From contig JAQBTI010000105.1 in the NCBI GenBank assembly GCA_027624995.1, positions 1 through 7,862 on the forward strand: a DNA stretch of 7,862 nt, read 5' to 3'. Positions 1 to 5,199 of the stretch are shown here, one piece after another; position 1 is the first letter of the stretch, and each line of letters begins with the position of its first letter. A program made the position numbers and the translations under genes. The notes beneath the pieces are model-generated. The model was given only the letters and a program-made list of their open reading frames with translations. It had not been told where the DNA came from and did not search any database. The DNA is from Chloroflexota bacterium (GTDB taxonomy: Bacteria > Chloroflexota > Dehalococcoidia > Lucifugimonadales > CATQGZ01).

Positions 1-170
1 GGCTTGGTCTCGCTGATGGATGGCGGATCAAAACCTGGCCGCCACCAAATCGAGGCTGCTGCAGCTATTAGGCCCAGAAGGGCCAGTAACCACCCTCCGC
101 GCCATACGGTGCGCCATACGGATACCAGAGCATGCTTGAGCTTAATCTGGTTCAGCACATTCGATATCAT
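1..170 (-). CDS. N-terminal part of an unknown single-pass or multi-pass membrane protein (runs off the left edge)
   Basis: Read on the minus strand from the ATG at 170-168, the frame stays open for 56 codons to the window edge. The start of the product reads MISNVLNQIKLKHALVSVWR. It has a basic, amphipathic N-terminal stretch (K10, K12, R20, R24), then a strongly hydrophobic segment at about residues 27-43 (W27 L28 L29 A30 L31 L32 G33 L34 I35, an Ala run, then W42 W43), then a polar part starting R44-P45. This fits a cytoplasmic N-terminus followed by one transmembrane helix. A short tandem repeat, VWRT then VWRG, comes from an 11-base direct repeat (99-109 and 111-121). The ribosome binding site is poor: only GGATTAGG next to the ATG. 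The gene lies 140 bases downstream of the duplicated-domain gene on the same strand. I do not recognise the family. The coherent helix makes a real gene likely, but the missing C-terminus prevents proof. Confidence 0.6.
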   Translation of the reverse strand, partial: MISNVLNQIKLKHALVSVWRTVWRGGWLLALLGLIAAAASIWWRPGFDPPSISETK

Positions 171-310
171 CCTAATCCGAAGGAGAACGCCCGCCGGCGT
201 TTCCCAAACGCCTGCAAATGATGGGCCGTCGTGCGCAAAAGCAAGAACTCAGTCCGCAGCAAGTATCGATTCCCCTCCACATCCAGGAGGACGGCATACC
301 CGACGTTCCG
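171..310 (-). other. Spacer between two minus-strand genes, with a perfect hairpin and an open frame
   Basis: This stretch separates the stop of the duplicated-domain gene from the start of the partial membrane protein gene. It contains the perfect hairpin GGCGTTT-CCC-AAACGCC at 196-212 (7-bp stem, 3-base loop), which is not followed by a T-run and so is not a good terminator. On the minus strand the reading frame after the TAG at 313-311 stays open until a TGA at 169-167, which overlaps the next ATG as ATGA. A 31-codon reading from a TTG inside it would have a GGAGGGG sequence nine bases upstream. I cannot show that any of this is translated. It may be a 5' leader. Confidence 0.35.
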
Positions 311-1060
311 CTAAACCCGTGGCTTGAACCTACTGATATCGGCGCAGAAGTGGTTCCGCGCCGGGTAGTAGACCTTCGAGTTGTAGGTGCCGTAGGGCGG
401 GCGGACCTCGGCCTCCATCCAGGCCTCGGCCCCGGCCATGGTCGGGAACTCGATCACCCATGCGCGGTGCCACGCATCCTGCGGCGCGATGAGCCGGAAG
501 CCCTCCAGCCGCATGAGCCCATGCTCGCGCGCCACTGCCTTCATCAGGTCGACGTGCTCCCGGTCGCCCCGGTCCTCTCGGGACATCAAGTCGGACCCGG
601 GAAGCCCACGGCCGAACATGAGGACAACAACGCTCTCCTCGTCGACCTGGAGGCCGGGGATGCTGCCGGGCTCTTGGTCGGCGAGAGGCGGTTGCGGCTT
701 GCGCTCGCGGGTGACCCAAGTAGAAAAGTAGTCCGGTCCCCAGGGGCGGGCCAGATAGTACTCCCAGTACCCGTGACTGCCGTAAGGCGGGGCCATCTCG
801 GCCTGAATCCATTCCTCGGCGCCTTCGAGGGTCGGGAACTCGATCACCCAGAACCGATGCCAGGGCTGCTGGTAGCCCATGAGTCGAAAGGCCTCCAGCC
901 GCTGGATGCCGTACTTGTGGCCGACTTCGAGAATCAGCTCGACGTGCTCACGGGCGTAGTCGCGCTGCTTTTCGGGGCTCACATGGTCCCAGGCCTGGAG
1001 CCTGCCCGCCTTGACGAGTACGACCACTTTGTCTTTGGATGCTGTGGGTCTGTCAATCAT
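311..1060 (-). CDS. Tandem-duplicated ferredoxin-like (EthD/Dabb-type) protein of unknown function
   Basis: A 249-residue protein made of two copies of the same module. Copy 1 spans about residues 11-108 and copy 2 about 142-238, with a period of 130 residues and a Pro/Gly-rich linker (about 119-140). Both share the pattern RLE-x-FRL, then WHR-x-WVIEFPT, then GAE-x-W, then AE-x-x-PPYG, then YY-x-ARP/YYPAR. For example WVIEFPT lies at 71-77 and 201-207 and PPYG at 91-94 and 221-224. Each begins with a hydrophobic strand (KVVVLVKAGR; SVVVLMFGRG) and a His (H39, H169) in an EHV/EHVDL helix. Strand-helix-strand modules of about 100 residues are typical of the dimeric alpha/beta barrel superfamily (EthD, NIPSNAP, Dabb); placement here is by pattern only. 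A fused pair could fold like the usual homodimer. There is no signal peptide, so a cytoplasmic protein is likely. The start is supported by AGAGGTGG five bases before ATG. Function is unknown. Confidence 0.85.
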   Translation of the reverse strand: MIDRPTASKDKVVVLVKAGRLQAWDHVSPEKQRDYAREHVELILEVGHKYGIQRLEAFRLMGYQQPWHRFWVIEFPTLEGAEEWIQAEMAPPYGSHGYWEYYLARPWGPDYFSTWVTRERKPQPPLADQEPGSIPGLQVDEESVVVLMFGRGLPGSDLMSREDRGDREHVDLMKAVAREHGLMRLEGFRLIAPQDAWHRAWVIEFPTMAGAEAWMEAEVRPPYGTYNSKVYYPARNHFCADISRFKPRV

Positions 1061-1084
1061 ATTGCCACCTCTATGAAAAGCTGC

Positions 1085-1113
1085 ATTATCTTGGAACTAC
1101 GGTCATGTCGGAA
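1085..1113 (-). promoter_or_regulatory. Possible promoter for the duplicated-domain gene
   Basis: On the minus strand a -10-like GATAAT (1090-1085, five of six matches to consensus) lies 17 bases after a weak -35-like TTCCGA (1113-1108, three of six). Transcription would begin near 1078, leaving a leader of about 18 bases that contains the AGAGGTGG ribosome binding site. The -35 element is weak, so this is only a candidate. Confidence 0.4.
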
Positions 1114-1135
1114 ACACATCGACCATCCGCCCGAT

Positions 1136-1156
1136 CCCTTCCTGGCCCAGGAAGGG
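1136..1156. repeat. Perfect inverted repeat, hairpin 1 of a three-hairpin cluster
   Basis: The arms CCCTTCCTGG (1136-1145) and CCAGGAAGGG (1147-1156) are perfectly complementary around a single base, so a folded form would have about 8 bp of stem and a five-base loop. It lies in the 192-base gap between two minus-strand genes, next to two more hairpins. Its compact, GC-rich form resembles dispersed intergenic palindromes; copy number in the genome cannot be seen here. Confidence 0.7.
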
Positions 1157-1169
1157 GGAGAGTTTAAAC

Positions 1170-1190
1170 GTGTGAGGGACACCCTCACAC
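1170..1190. repeat. Perfect inverted repeat, hairpin 2 of a three-hairpin cluster
   Basis: GTGTGAGGG (1170-1178) and CCCTCACAC (1182-1190) form a perfect 9-bp stem with loop ACA. It is preceded by GTTTAAAC (1162-1169), itself a perfect 8-base palindrome. On the minus strand GTTTAAAC follows the hairpin, so it gives a short T-run (TTT), too weak for a confident terminator call. Confidence 0.7.
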
Positions 1191-1199
1191 ACCCGTCAA

Positions 1200-1214
1200 A
1201 GGGGCTCCGCCCCT
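1200..1214 (-). terminator. Terminator-like hairpin behind the aldo/keto reductase gene (hairpin 3)
   Basis: On the minus strand, 38 bases after the TAG of the aldo/keto reductase gene, AGGGGC-GGA-GCCCCT forms a 6-bp GC stem. The stem is completed by the T at 1200, and two further Ts follow (1199-1198). The position is right for a rho-independent terminator, but the U-tract is short. With the two hairpins downstream it could also be an RNA-stabilising or dispersed-repeat element. Confidence 0.4.
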
Positions 1215-1252
1215 CTGCACTCCCCGTCCGATCGGAGAGCCTACTTCGAGAC

Positions 1253-2131
1253 CTACACCGCTGCGGGGGACTCCCCGGCGGCGTCCATTCGTCGCTTGAC
1301 CTCGGCGTAGACGTCTGGGGGCAGGGGGCCTCGAAGGACCGTCCGGGCGTTTTCCGCGACGTGGCCGGGGTTCGTCGTACCGACGATAATCGTGTTGGAG
1401 TGCGGATGCGTGAGGGTATACCGGAGCAGGAAAGACGACCGGCTCTCGCCCTGTTCCAGTAGATCGTCCAAACCGGCCTTCTCGAAGGATGTCCAGCGGT
1501 CTTCACGACCCGTGCCGACGCCGGGTTCGCCGCGGGCGACGCCGCCCCGGATGATGATGCCGACTCCCGCCTCGGCCGACTTCGTAATCCACTCCTCGTG
1601 CTCCCGTTCCAGGGCCGAGTACGGTATCTGGAATGCGTCGAACGCGCCCCACTTGAGGTACGTCGGCAGGTGAGGCAGCGTGGTCGAGGCTCCGATCCAT
1701 CGGACCTTACCCTGCCGCTTCATCTCCTGGAGTCCGTCGACCAGGTCTCCCTGCTCGCTCTCCGCCACGGTTGGATTGTGGAGCTGCATCAGGTCGACGT
1801 AATCGGTCTTGAGGCGCCGCAGACTCTCCTCCAAAGTGCGCAGGATGTTGTCCCGGGTCCAGAGGTGGCCCGAGCCATCGGGGCGCTGACCGCATTTGGT
1901 TGCGAGGTAGAGGTCCGAGCGCCGGTCCGACAGGTATCTGCCGATCAGCTCCTCGCTGTTCCCGTAGTCGTCGGCGGTATCGATGAAGTTGACCCCGGAC
2001 TCCACGACCGCCTCGTGGACGGCCCTGGCCTCACCGTCGCTCATCGGCCTGTGGTGCGCCGCGCCGTAGCCCAGCCGGGTAACGTCCAGGCCGGTCCGGC
2101 CCAGGATGGACTTTGGTAGTGCCTGTGTCAT
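1253..2131 (-). CDS. Aldo/keto reductase
   Basis: A 292-residue NAD(P)H-dependent oxidoreductase of the aldo/keto reductase superfamily, which reduces aldehydes or ketones to alcohols in the cytoplasm using a TIM-barrel fold. The catalytic tetrad is complete: D51 (FIDTADDYG), Y56, K79 (LATKCG) and H118 (DLMQLHNP). The N-terminal SILGRTGLDVTRLGYGA is the usual first strand of this class, and RLKTDYVDLMQLH is the family signature around the active-site His. The nucleotide-binding end is represented by IIVGTTNPGHVAEN (about 248-261). Length is normal for the short bacterial subgroup close to L-fucose/galactose-dehydrogenase-like and YdhF/Tas-like members. The start is set by GGAGG six bases upstream of ATG and by a promoter about 20 bases upstream. 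The gene is divergent from the LLM oxidoreductase gene, so the two may share a regulator. The substrate is unknown. Confidence 0.93.
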   Translation of the reverse strand: MTQALPKSILGRTGLDVTRLGYGAAHHRPMSDGEARAVHEAVVESGVNFIDTADDYGNSEELIGRYLSDRRSDLYLATKCGQRPDGSGHLWTRDNILRTLEESLRRLKTDYVDLMQLHNPTVAESEQGDLVDGLQEMKRQGKVRWIGASTTLPHLPTYLKWGAFDAFQIPYSALEREHEEWITKSAEAGVGIIIRGGVARGEPGVGTGREDRWTSFEKAGLDDLLEQGESRSSFLLRYTLTHPHSNTIIVGTTNPGHVAENARTVLRGPLPPDVYAEVKRRMDAAGESPAAV

Positions 2132-2149
2132 TTGCGTCCTCCGGGGTCA

Positions 2150-2178
2150 ACGATAGGGGCGGCCCTGCGGTGTGTCAA
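2150..2178 (-). promoter_or_regulatory. Sigma-70-type promoter of the aldo/keto reductase gene
   Basis: On the minus strand a perfect -35 TTGACA (2178-2173) is followed after exactly 17 bases by TATCGT (2155-2150; four of six matches to TATAAT). Transcription would begin near 2143, giving a leader of roughly a dozen bases that starts at the GGAGG ribosome binding site (2142-2138). This is the strongest -35 box in the window. Confidence 0.65.
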
Positions 2179-2196
2179 ACGCGGAGCGAAAGGCGA

Positions 2197-2206
2197 CTAT
2201 CGATAG
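2197..2206. repeat. 10-base palindrome CTATCGATAG in the divergent intergenic region
   Basis: CTATCGATAG is a perfect 10-base palindrome about 20 bases upstream of the -35 box of the aldo/keto reductase promoter. It touches the left arm of the 8-bp inverted repeat at 2205-2238. It may be a half of a composite operator or coincidence. Confidence 0.35.
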
Positions 2207-2238
2207 CTGACTCAACTACAAGCAGTCACCAGTCAGCT
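2205..2238. promoter_or_regulatory. Candidate operator between divergent promoters
   Basis: AGCTGACT (2205-2212) and AGTCAGCT (2231-2238) are perfectly complementary 8-base arms separated by 18 bases. A further AGTCA at 2223-2227 lies inside. The centre is near 2222, midway between the two promoters and upstream of both -35 boxes. This placement suits an activator or a repressor acting on both genes. No regulator gene is present in the window, so the binding protein is unknown. Confidence 0.4.
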
Positions 2239-2247
2239 CTCTGCAAG

Positions 2248-2276
2248 TTACCATTTCGACTCCGTCGATGTACAAT
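2248..2276 (+). promoter_or_regulatory. Promoter of the LLM oxidoreductase operon, giving a leaderless message
   Basis: TTACCA (2248-2253, four of six matches to TTGACA) and TACAAT (2271-2276, five of six to TATAAT) are exactly 17 bases apart. A start of transcription six to eight bases after the -10 box falls on the ATG at 2284 itself, and there is no Shine-Dalgarno sequence between. The pattern of a -10 box just upstream of the start codon is known from leaderless genes in other bacteria. Confidence 0.55.
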
Positions 2277-2283
2277 CGTGCGC

Positions 2284-3099
2284 ATGATACCTCTAGGAAT
2301 ATCCTTCATCCCGACCCAGCAATCCACAGACATCGCCGTCCTGGCGAAACGGGCCGAAGATCTCGGCTTCGACTCTATTTGGGTACCCGAGCAGCACACG
2401 CTGCCCGTCAAGGTCGAGAAGCCGGTGCCCAGGCTCTGGGGCGACATCGTTGACCCGCTGATCGCGCTGGCCAGGGCTTCGGCTGCAACGACCACGCTGA
2501 AGCTCGGGACCGCCGTGCTCGTCGTGCCTGCCCGCAACCCCATCACGCTTGCCAAAGAGGTCGCGACGCTGGACATGTACTCTGGCGGCCGGTTCCTCTT
2601 CGGCATCGGGGTCGGCGGACTGCGCGAAGAGGGCGAGGTGCTCGGCGTCGACTTCGACCACCGCTGGACTCAGGGTAAAGAGTCGGTCGAGGCAATGAAA
2701 GAGCTGTGGATCAAGGAGGAGAGCGAGTACCACGGAAGGTACTTCGACTTCCCACCGGTCTACTGCTTCCCGAAGCCGGAGAGAAAACCCTACCCCCCGA
2801 TTATCCTGGGCAGCACGGCCCCCAACGCCTTCAAGAGAATCGCCGCCTGGGGCGACGGCTGGCTGCCCATGGACATCACCACCGAGGAGGTCGCCCACGG
2901 GCGCTCCGAACTGGACCGGCTGGCCAAAGCCAACGGGCGCGACCCCAGGTCAATTGAGATATCAGTTATGGGCGTTCCGCCTGACGCCGAGTCCATCGAG
3001 AGGTACACAAAGGCTGGCGCGGACCGCATCGTCCTCGGAGTCGGCGGCCAGGAGGACGACATGGAGTCGATGGAAGAGGTCGCCAGCAAGGTGTTCTAG
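2284..3099 (+). CDS. LLM-class flavin/F420-dependent oxidoreductase
   Basis: A 271-residue member of the luciferase-like monooxygenase superfamily, TIM-barrel enzymes that use FMN or coenzyme F420. Features along the chain: MIPLGISFIP (first strand), AEDLGFDSIWVPEQH (about 24-38, a standard start for the family), LGTAVLVVPARNPITLAKEVATLD (about 74-97), the signature SGGRFLFGIGVGGLREE (100-116), and DGWLP (191-195). It is most like the short F420-type subgroup (about 270-300 residues), but cofactor and substrate cannot be fixed from sequence. The frame is open 57 codons further upstream, but that stretch covers promoter and operator and lacks family features, so I take ATG 2284; GTG at 2278 is an alternative. 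The next gene starts 10 bases after the stop, so the two form an operon. Confidence 0.92.
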   Translation: MIPLGISFIPTQQSTDIAVLAKRAEDLGFDSIWVPEQHTLPVKVEKPVPRLWGDIVDPLIALARASAATTTLKLGTAVLVVPARNPITLAKEVATLDMYSGGRFLFGIGVGGLREEGEVLGVDFDHRWTQGKESVEAMKELWIKEESEYHGRYFDFPPVYCFPKPERKPYPPIILGSTAPNAFKRIAAWGDGWLPMDITTEEVAHGRSELDRLAKANGRDPRSIEISVMGVPPDAESIERYTKAGADRIVLGVGGQEDDMESMEEVASKVF

Positions 3100-3109
3100 G
3101 GGAGCCAAC

Positions 3110-4216
3110 ATGCGAATAGACAGGCTGGACGTATACCACGTCTCGATGCCTCTTCTCTACCCATGGCGCACCGCCTACGGCGAAGACTACGACATCCAGT
3201 CCGTGCTGGTGAAGGCCGTTAGCGGCGAGCACGAGGCGTGGGCCGAGAGCTCCCCGCTCCGCGCCCCTACCTACCTGACCGAAAGCGCACTCTCGGTCTT
3301 CCACCACGTAACAGAGTTCTTCGGTCCGCATGTAGTGGGACGGGAGTACGACACTGCGGACGAGGTCAATGCCAGGTTGGAACTGTTCAAGGGCAACAGC
3401 TTTGGGAAGGCGGCCATCGAGATCGCCTGGTGGGCGCTCCAGAGCAAGATTACCCGTACTCCGCTGCACCGGCTGTTGGGCGGTGAGACCCGCGAGGTAC
3501 AGGCCGGGGCTGACTTCGGCATCCAGGACTCCATAGACATGCTGCTGGGGAACATCCAGGGTGCGGTGGACGCGGGCTTTCCGCGCATCAAGCTCAAGGC
3601 CGCGAGAGGGTGGGACCTCGATATGTTGAAGGCTGTGACCAGCACCTTCCCTGACATGACATTCCACATTGACTGCAATAGCGGCTACACGTTGGACGAT
3701 CTGCCGTTCTTCAAGGCGATCGACCATATGGGACTGGCGTTCCTGGAGCAGCCGCTTCACTACGCCGATGTCCTCGACCATGCGGAGCTCGCCAAGCAGA
3801 TCGAGACACCTGTCTGCTTGGACGAGAGCATTGTCAGCCCGAGGGCGGCCGAGCAGGCGATACGGGTTGGGGCGTGCAAGTACATCAACATCAAGCCCGC
3901 CAGGGTGGGTGGGCTGGCCAACTCGATAGCGATTCACGACATGGCCCGGGACGCCGGGATACCCGTTTGGATCGGTGGAATGCTGGAGAGTGCGGTCGGA
4001 TCGTCGGTCTGCGTCGAACTAGCGACCCTGCCCAACTTCACCTACCCCGGAGACCTGTTCCCAACGTCGAGGTTCTACGAGCGGGACCTGGCCAACCCCC
4101 GAATGGAACTCACGCCGAGTAACACCTTCGAACCCTTTACAGGCTCGCTGCCAGAGCCTGATCCTGAGATGCTGGAAAAAGAGACCGTGGAGTTCAAGTC
4201 GGTCACCCCGGAGTAG
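3110..4216 (+). CDS. Enolase-superfamily enzyme, OSBS / N-acylamino acid racemase-like
   Basis: A 368-residue enzyme of the muconate-lactonising-enzyme branch of the enolase superfamily, closest by pattern to o-succinylbenzoate synthase/N-succinylamino acid racemase. These enzymes abstract an alpha-proton next to a carboxylate with Mg2+. All expected residues are visible: KLK with K161 and K163, metal ligands D188 (IDCNSGYTL), E213 (FLEQPL) and D238 (CLDES), and the opposite base K262 (NIKPARVGGL). Their spacing matches the Amycolatopsis racemase almost residue for residue. PVWIGGMLES (285-294) is also typical. The N-terminal capping domain is about residues 1-125. The start at 3110 has GGGGAG five bases upstream; the frame extends to 2954, but that lies inside the preceding gene. 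No menaquinone gene is present, so racemase, cycloisomerase or dehydratase activity is at least as likely as OSBS. Confidence 0.92.
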   Translation: MRIDRLDVYHVSMPLLYPWRTAYGEDYDIQSVLVKAVSGEHEAWAESSPLRAPTYLTESALSVFHHVTEFFGPHVVGREYDTADEVNARLELFKGNSFGKAAIEIAWWALQSKITRTPLHRLLGGETREVQAGADFGIQDSIDMLLGNIQGAVDAGFPRIKLKAARGWDLDMLKAVTSTFPDMTFHIDCNSGYTLDDLPFFKAIDHMGLAFLEQPLHYADVLDHAELAKQIETPVCLDESIVSPRAAEQAIRVGACKYINIKPARVGGLANSIAIHDMARDAGIPVWIGGMLESAVGSSVCVELATLPNFTYPGDLFPTSRFYERDLANPRMELTPSNTFEPFTGSLPEPDPEMLEKETVEFKSVTPE

Positions 4217-4221
4217 ATTCC

Positions 4222-4304
4222 ACCGCAGAGGTCGCGGAGGGCGCGGAGTGAAGACTGCATCTCTTTCACATTCCCATCTCAGCGGCCTCTGCGATCTCCG
4301 CGGT
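4222..4304. repeat. Long imperfect stem-loop built of 9-base repeats
   Basis: The left arm 4222-4240 and right arm 4286-4304 pair at 18 of 19 positions (16 Watson-Crick, two G-T, one A-C mismatch), leaving a 45-base loop. The left side is a run of three degenerate 9-base units (GCAGAGGTC, GCGGAGGGC, GCGGAGTGA, from 4225). It fills most of the gap between the enolase-type gene and the HpcH/HpaI-fold gene. There is no T-run after it. Similar CAGAG/CGGAG repeat pairs are common as dispersed intergenic elements in environmental bacteria, so it may be a repeat rather than a dedicated regulator; it could still partly stop or protect the transcript. Confidence 0.6.
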
Positions 4305-4336
4305 AAGTTAGGTTCTACAAGAGAAGGAGTAAAGAC

Positions 4337-5128
4337 ATGAAGAGAAGAAACGTCCTTCGAGAGAAACTGAAAAACGGTGAGCCCACTATAGGCACCCATG
4401 CGATGTCGATCTGGCCCGGCGTGGTCGAGATGGTCGGACGCAGCGGCACCATGGACTACGTGGAGTTCGTGGGCGAGTACGGCCCGTACGATCTTCATTC
4501 GCTGGAAAATTTCGGCCGAGCCGTCGATCTGTTCGACAACATGTCGGCGATGATGAAGATCGAGCAGCAGCCCAGGACATACCTGACCGTCCGCGCGATC
4601 GGGTCGGGAATACAGAACGTGCTCTTCGCGGACATCCGTGACCCCGACGACGCACGGGAGGCTGTGCGGGCAACTCGTGCGGACACACCCAAGACGGGAG
4701 GCATCGCAGGAGCCGGTTCGCGCAGGGACACCGGCTATGGTCAGGACGCGCCCGAAGACTACGTGGCGCAGCTCGAGGACGCCGTGGTGGCCTTCATGAT
4801 TGAGAAGGCCGAGGCGGTAGAAAACCTCGAGGCAGTCCTGTCCGTGGGCGGAGTGGATATGGTCCAGTTCGGCCCCGGGGACTACTCGATGAGCATCGGG
4901 TTGACTGGCCAGTACGACCATCCTGAGGTCAAGAAGGCCGAGCAGTTCACCATCGAGACCGCCATCAAGATGGGCATAGCACCAAGAGTGGAGATAGAGG
5001 ACTACTCTGAGGCGGCGCCGTACATCGAGATGGGCGTCAAGGACTTCTGCATAGGTACAGACCTGGCGATCATTCACGACTACTGCAAAGTCCAGGGGGC
5101 CGGCCTCGCCAAGGCACTGGGTATCTAA
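4337..5128 (+). CDS. HpcH/HpaI aldolase-fold protein, divergent active site
   Basis: A 263-residue protein of the HpcH/HpaI (phosphoenolpyruvate/pyruvate TIM-barrel) superfamily, whose classic members are divalent-metal class II aldolases that cleave to pyruvate plus an aldehyde. It keeps the arginine that binds the oxo-acid (R86, TVRAIG) and the metal pair E156 (MIEKAEAVENL) and D182 (FGPGDYSMS). AREAVRATR (106-114) also matches. It differs at the general-base site: E47-Y48-G-P where E. coli HpaI has E-H-A-P, and the loop carrying the second conserved Asp seems shortened. DTPKTGG and GSRRDTGYG (116-135) look like subfamily features. AAGGAG lies seven bases before the ATG. It is 120 bases after the enolase-type gene and may be co-transcribed. 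It may be a lyase, or have a changed reaction; the fold call is firm, the reaction is not. Confidence 0.88.
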   Translation: MKRRNVLREKLKNGEPTIGTHAMSIWPGVVEMVGRSGTMDYVEFVGEYGPYDLHSLENFGRAVDLFDNMSAMMKIEQQPRTYLTVRAIGSGIQNVLFADIRDPDDAREAVRATRADTPKTGGIAGAGSRRDTGYGQDAPEDYVAQLEDAVVAFMIEKAEAVENLEAVLSVGGVDMVQFGPGDYSMSIGLTGQYDHPEVKKAEQFTIETAIKMGIAPRVEIEDYSEAAPYIEMGVKDFCIGTDLAIIHDYCKVQGAGLAKALGI

Positions 5129-5141
5129 CGCGAAGCCTGTC

Positions 5142-5169
5142 TTGGGCGATTAGGGCCGAGTGATATACT
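5142..5169 (+). promoter_or_regulatory. Possible promoter of the malic enzyme gene
   Basis: TATACT (5164-5169, five of six matches to TATAAT) lies 16 bases after TTGGGC (5142-5147, three of six to TTGACA). Transcription would start near 5176 and leave a leader of about 24 bases carrying GAGG (5190-5193), six bases before the ATG at 5200. This suggests that malic enzyme and the crotonase gene behind it can be expressed separately from the upstream operon. Confidence 0.45.
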
Positions 5170-5199
5170 TACACTCCCAACCGACACCCGAGGACACCT

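Noticed and set aside
99..121. Two copies of GCGCCATACGG, considered as a CRISPR or phage attachment-like repeat
   Set aside because: Only two copies with a one-base spacer, inside a coding frame where they give VWRT/VWRG; a local codon-level duplication explains it.
68..133. 21-codon minus-strand frame encoding a Tyr/Trp/Gly-rich peptide starting MLWYPYGAPYG
   Set aside because: It is inside the partial membrane-protein gene in another frame; the repeat comes from the 11-base direct repeat, and there is no ribosome binding site.
1136..1214. Hairpin cluster considered as a CRISPR array or attC-type site
   Set aside because: The three hairpins differ in sequence and spacing, there is no repeated unit and no cas or integrase gene.
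218..1462. Plus-strand open frame of 414 codons
   Set aside because: It runs antisense to the duplicated-domain gene, the hairpin spacer and the end of the aldo/keto reductase gene. The minus-strand genes have internal homology or a catalytic tetrad and good ribosome binding sites; this frame is a high-GC shadow.
2113..2283. 57-codon N-terminal extension of the LLM oxidoreductase
   Set aside because: The stretch overlaps the start of the divergent aldo/keto reductase gene and covers promoter and operator elements; the family's first strand begins at the ATG at 2284.
2954..3109. 52-codon N-terminal extension of the enolase-type protein
   Set aside because: It lies wholly inside the LLM gene in another frame, is low-complexity Arg/Ser-rich, and the ATG at 3110 has its own GGGGAG site and the normal family N-terminus.
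2966..3937. Minus-strand open frame of 323 codons
   Set aside because: Antisense to the LLM and enolase-type genes, whose catalytic motifs are intact on the plus strand; the translation shows no domain pattern.
4019..5077. Minus-strand open frame of 352 codons
   Set aside because: It lies antisense to the end of the enolase-type gene and the HpcH/HpaI-fold gene, spans their spacer, and shows no family motif.
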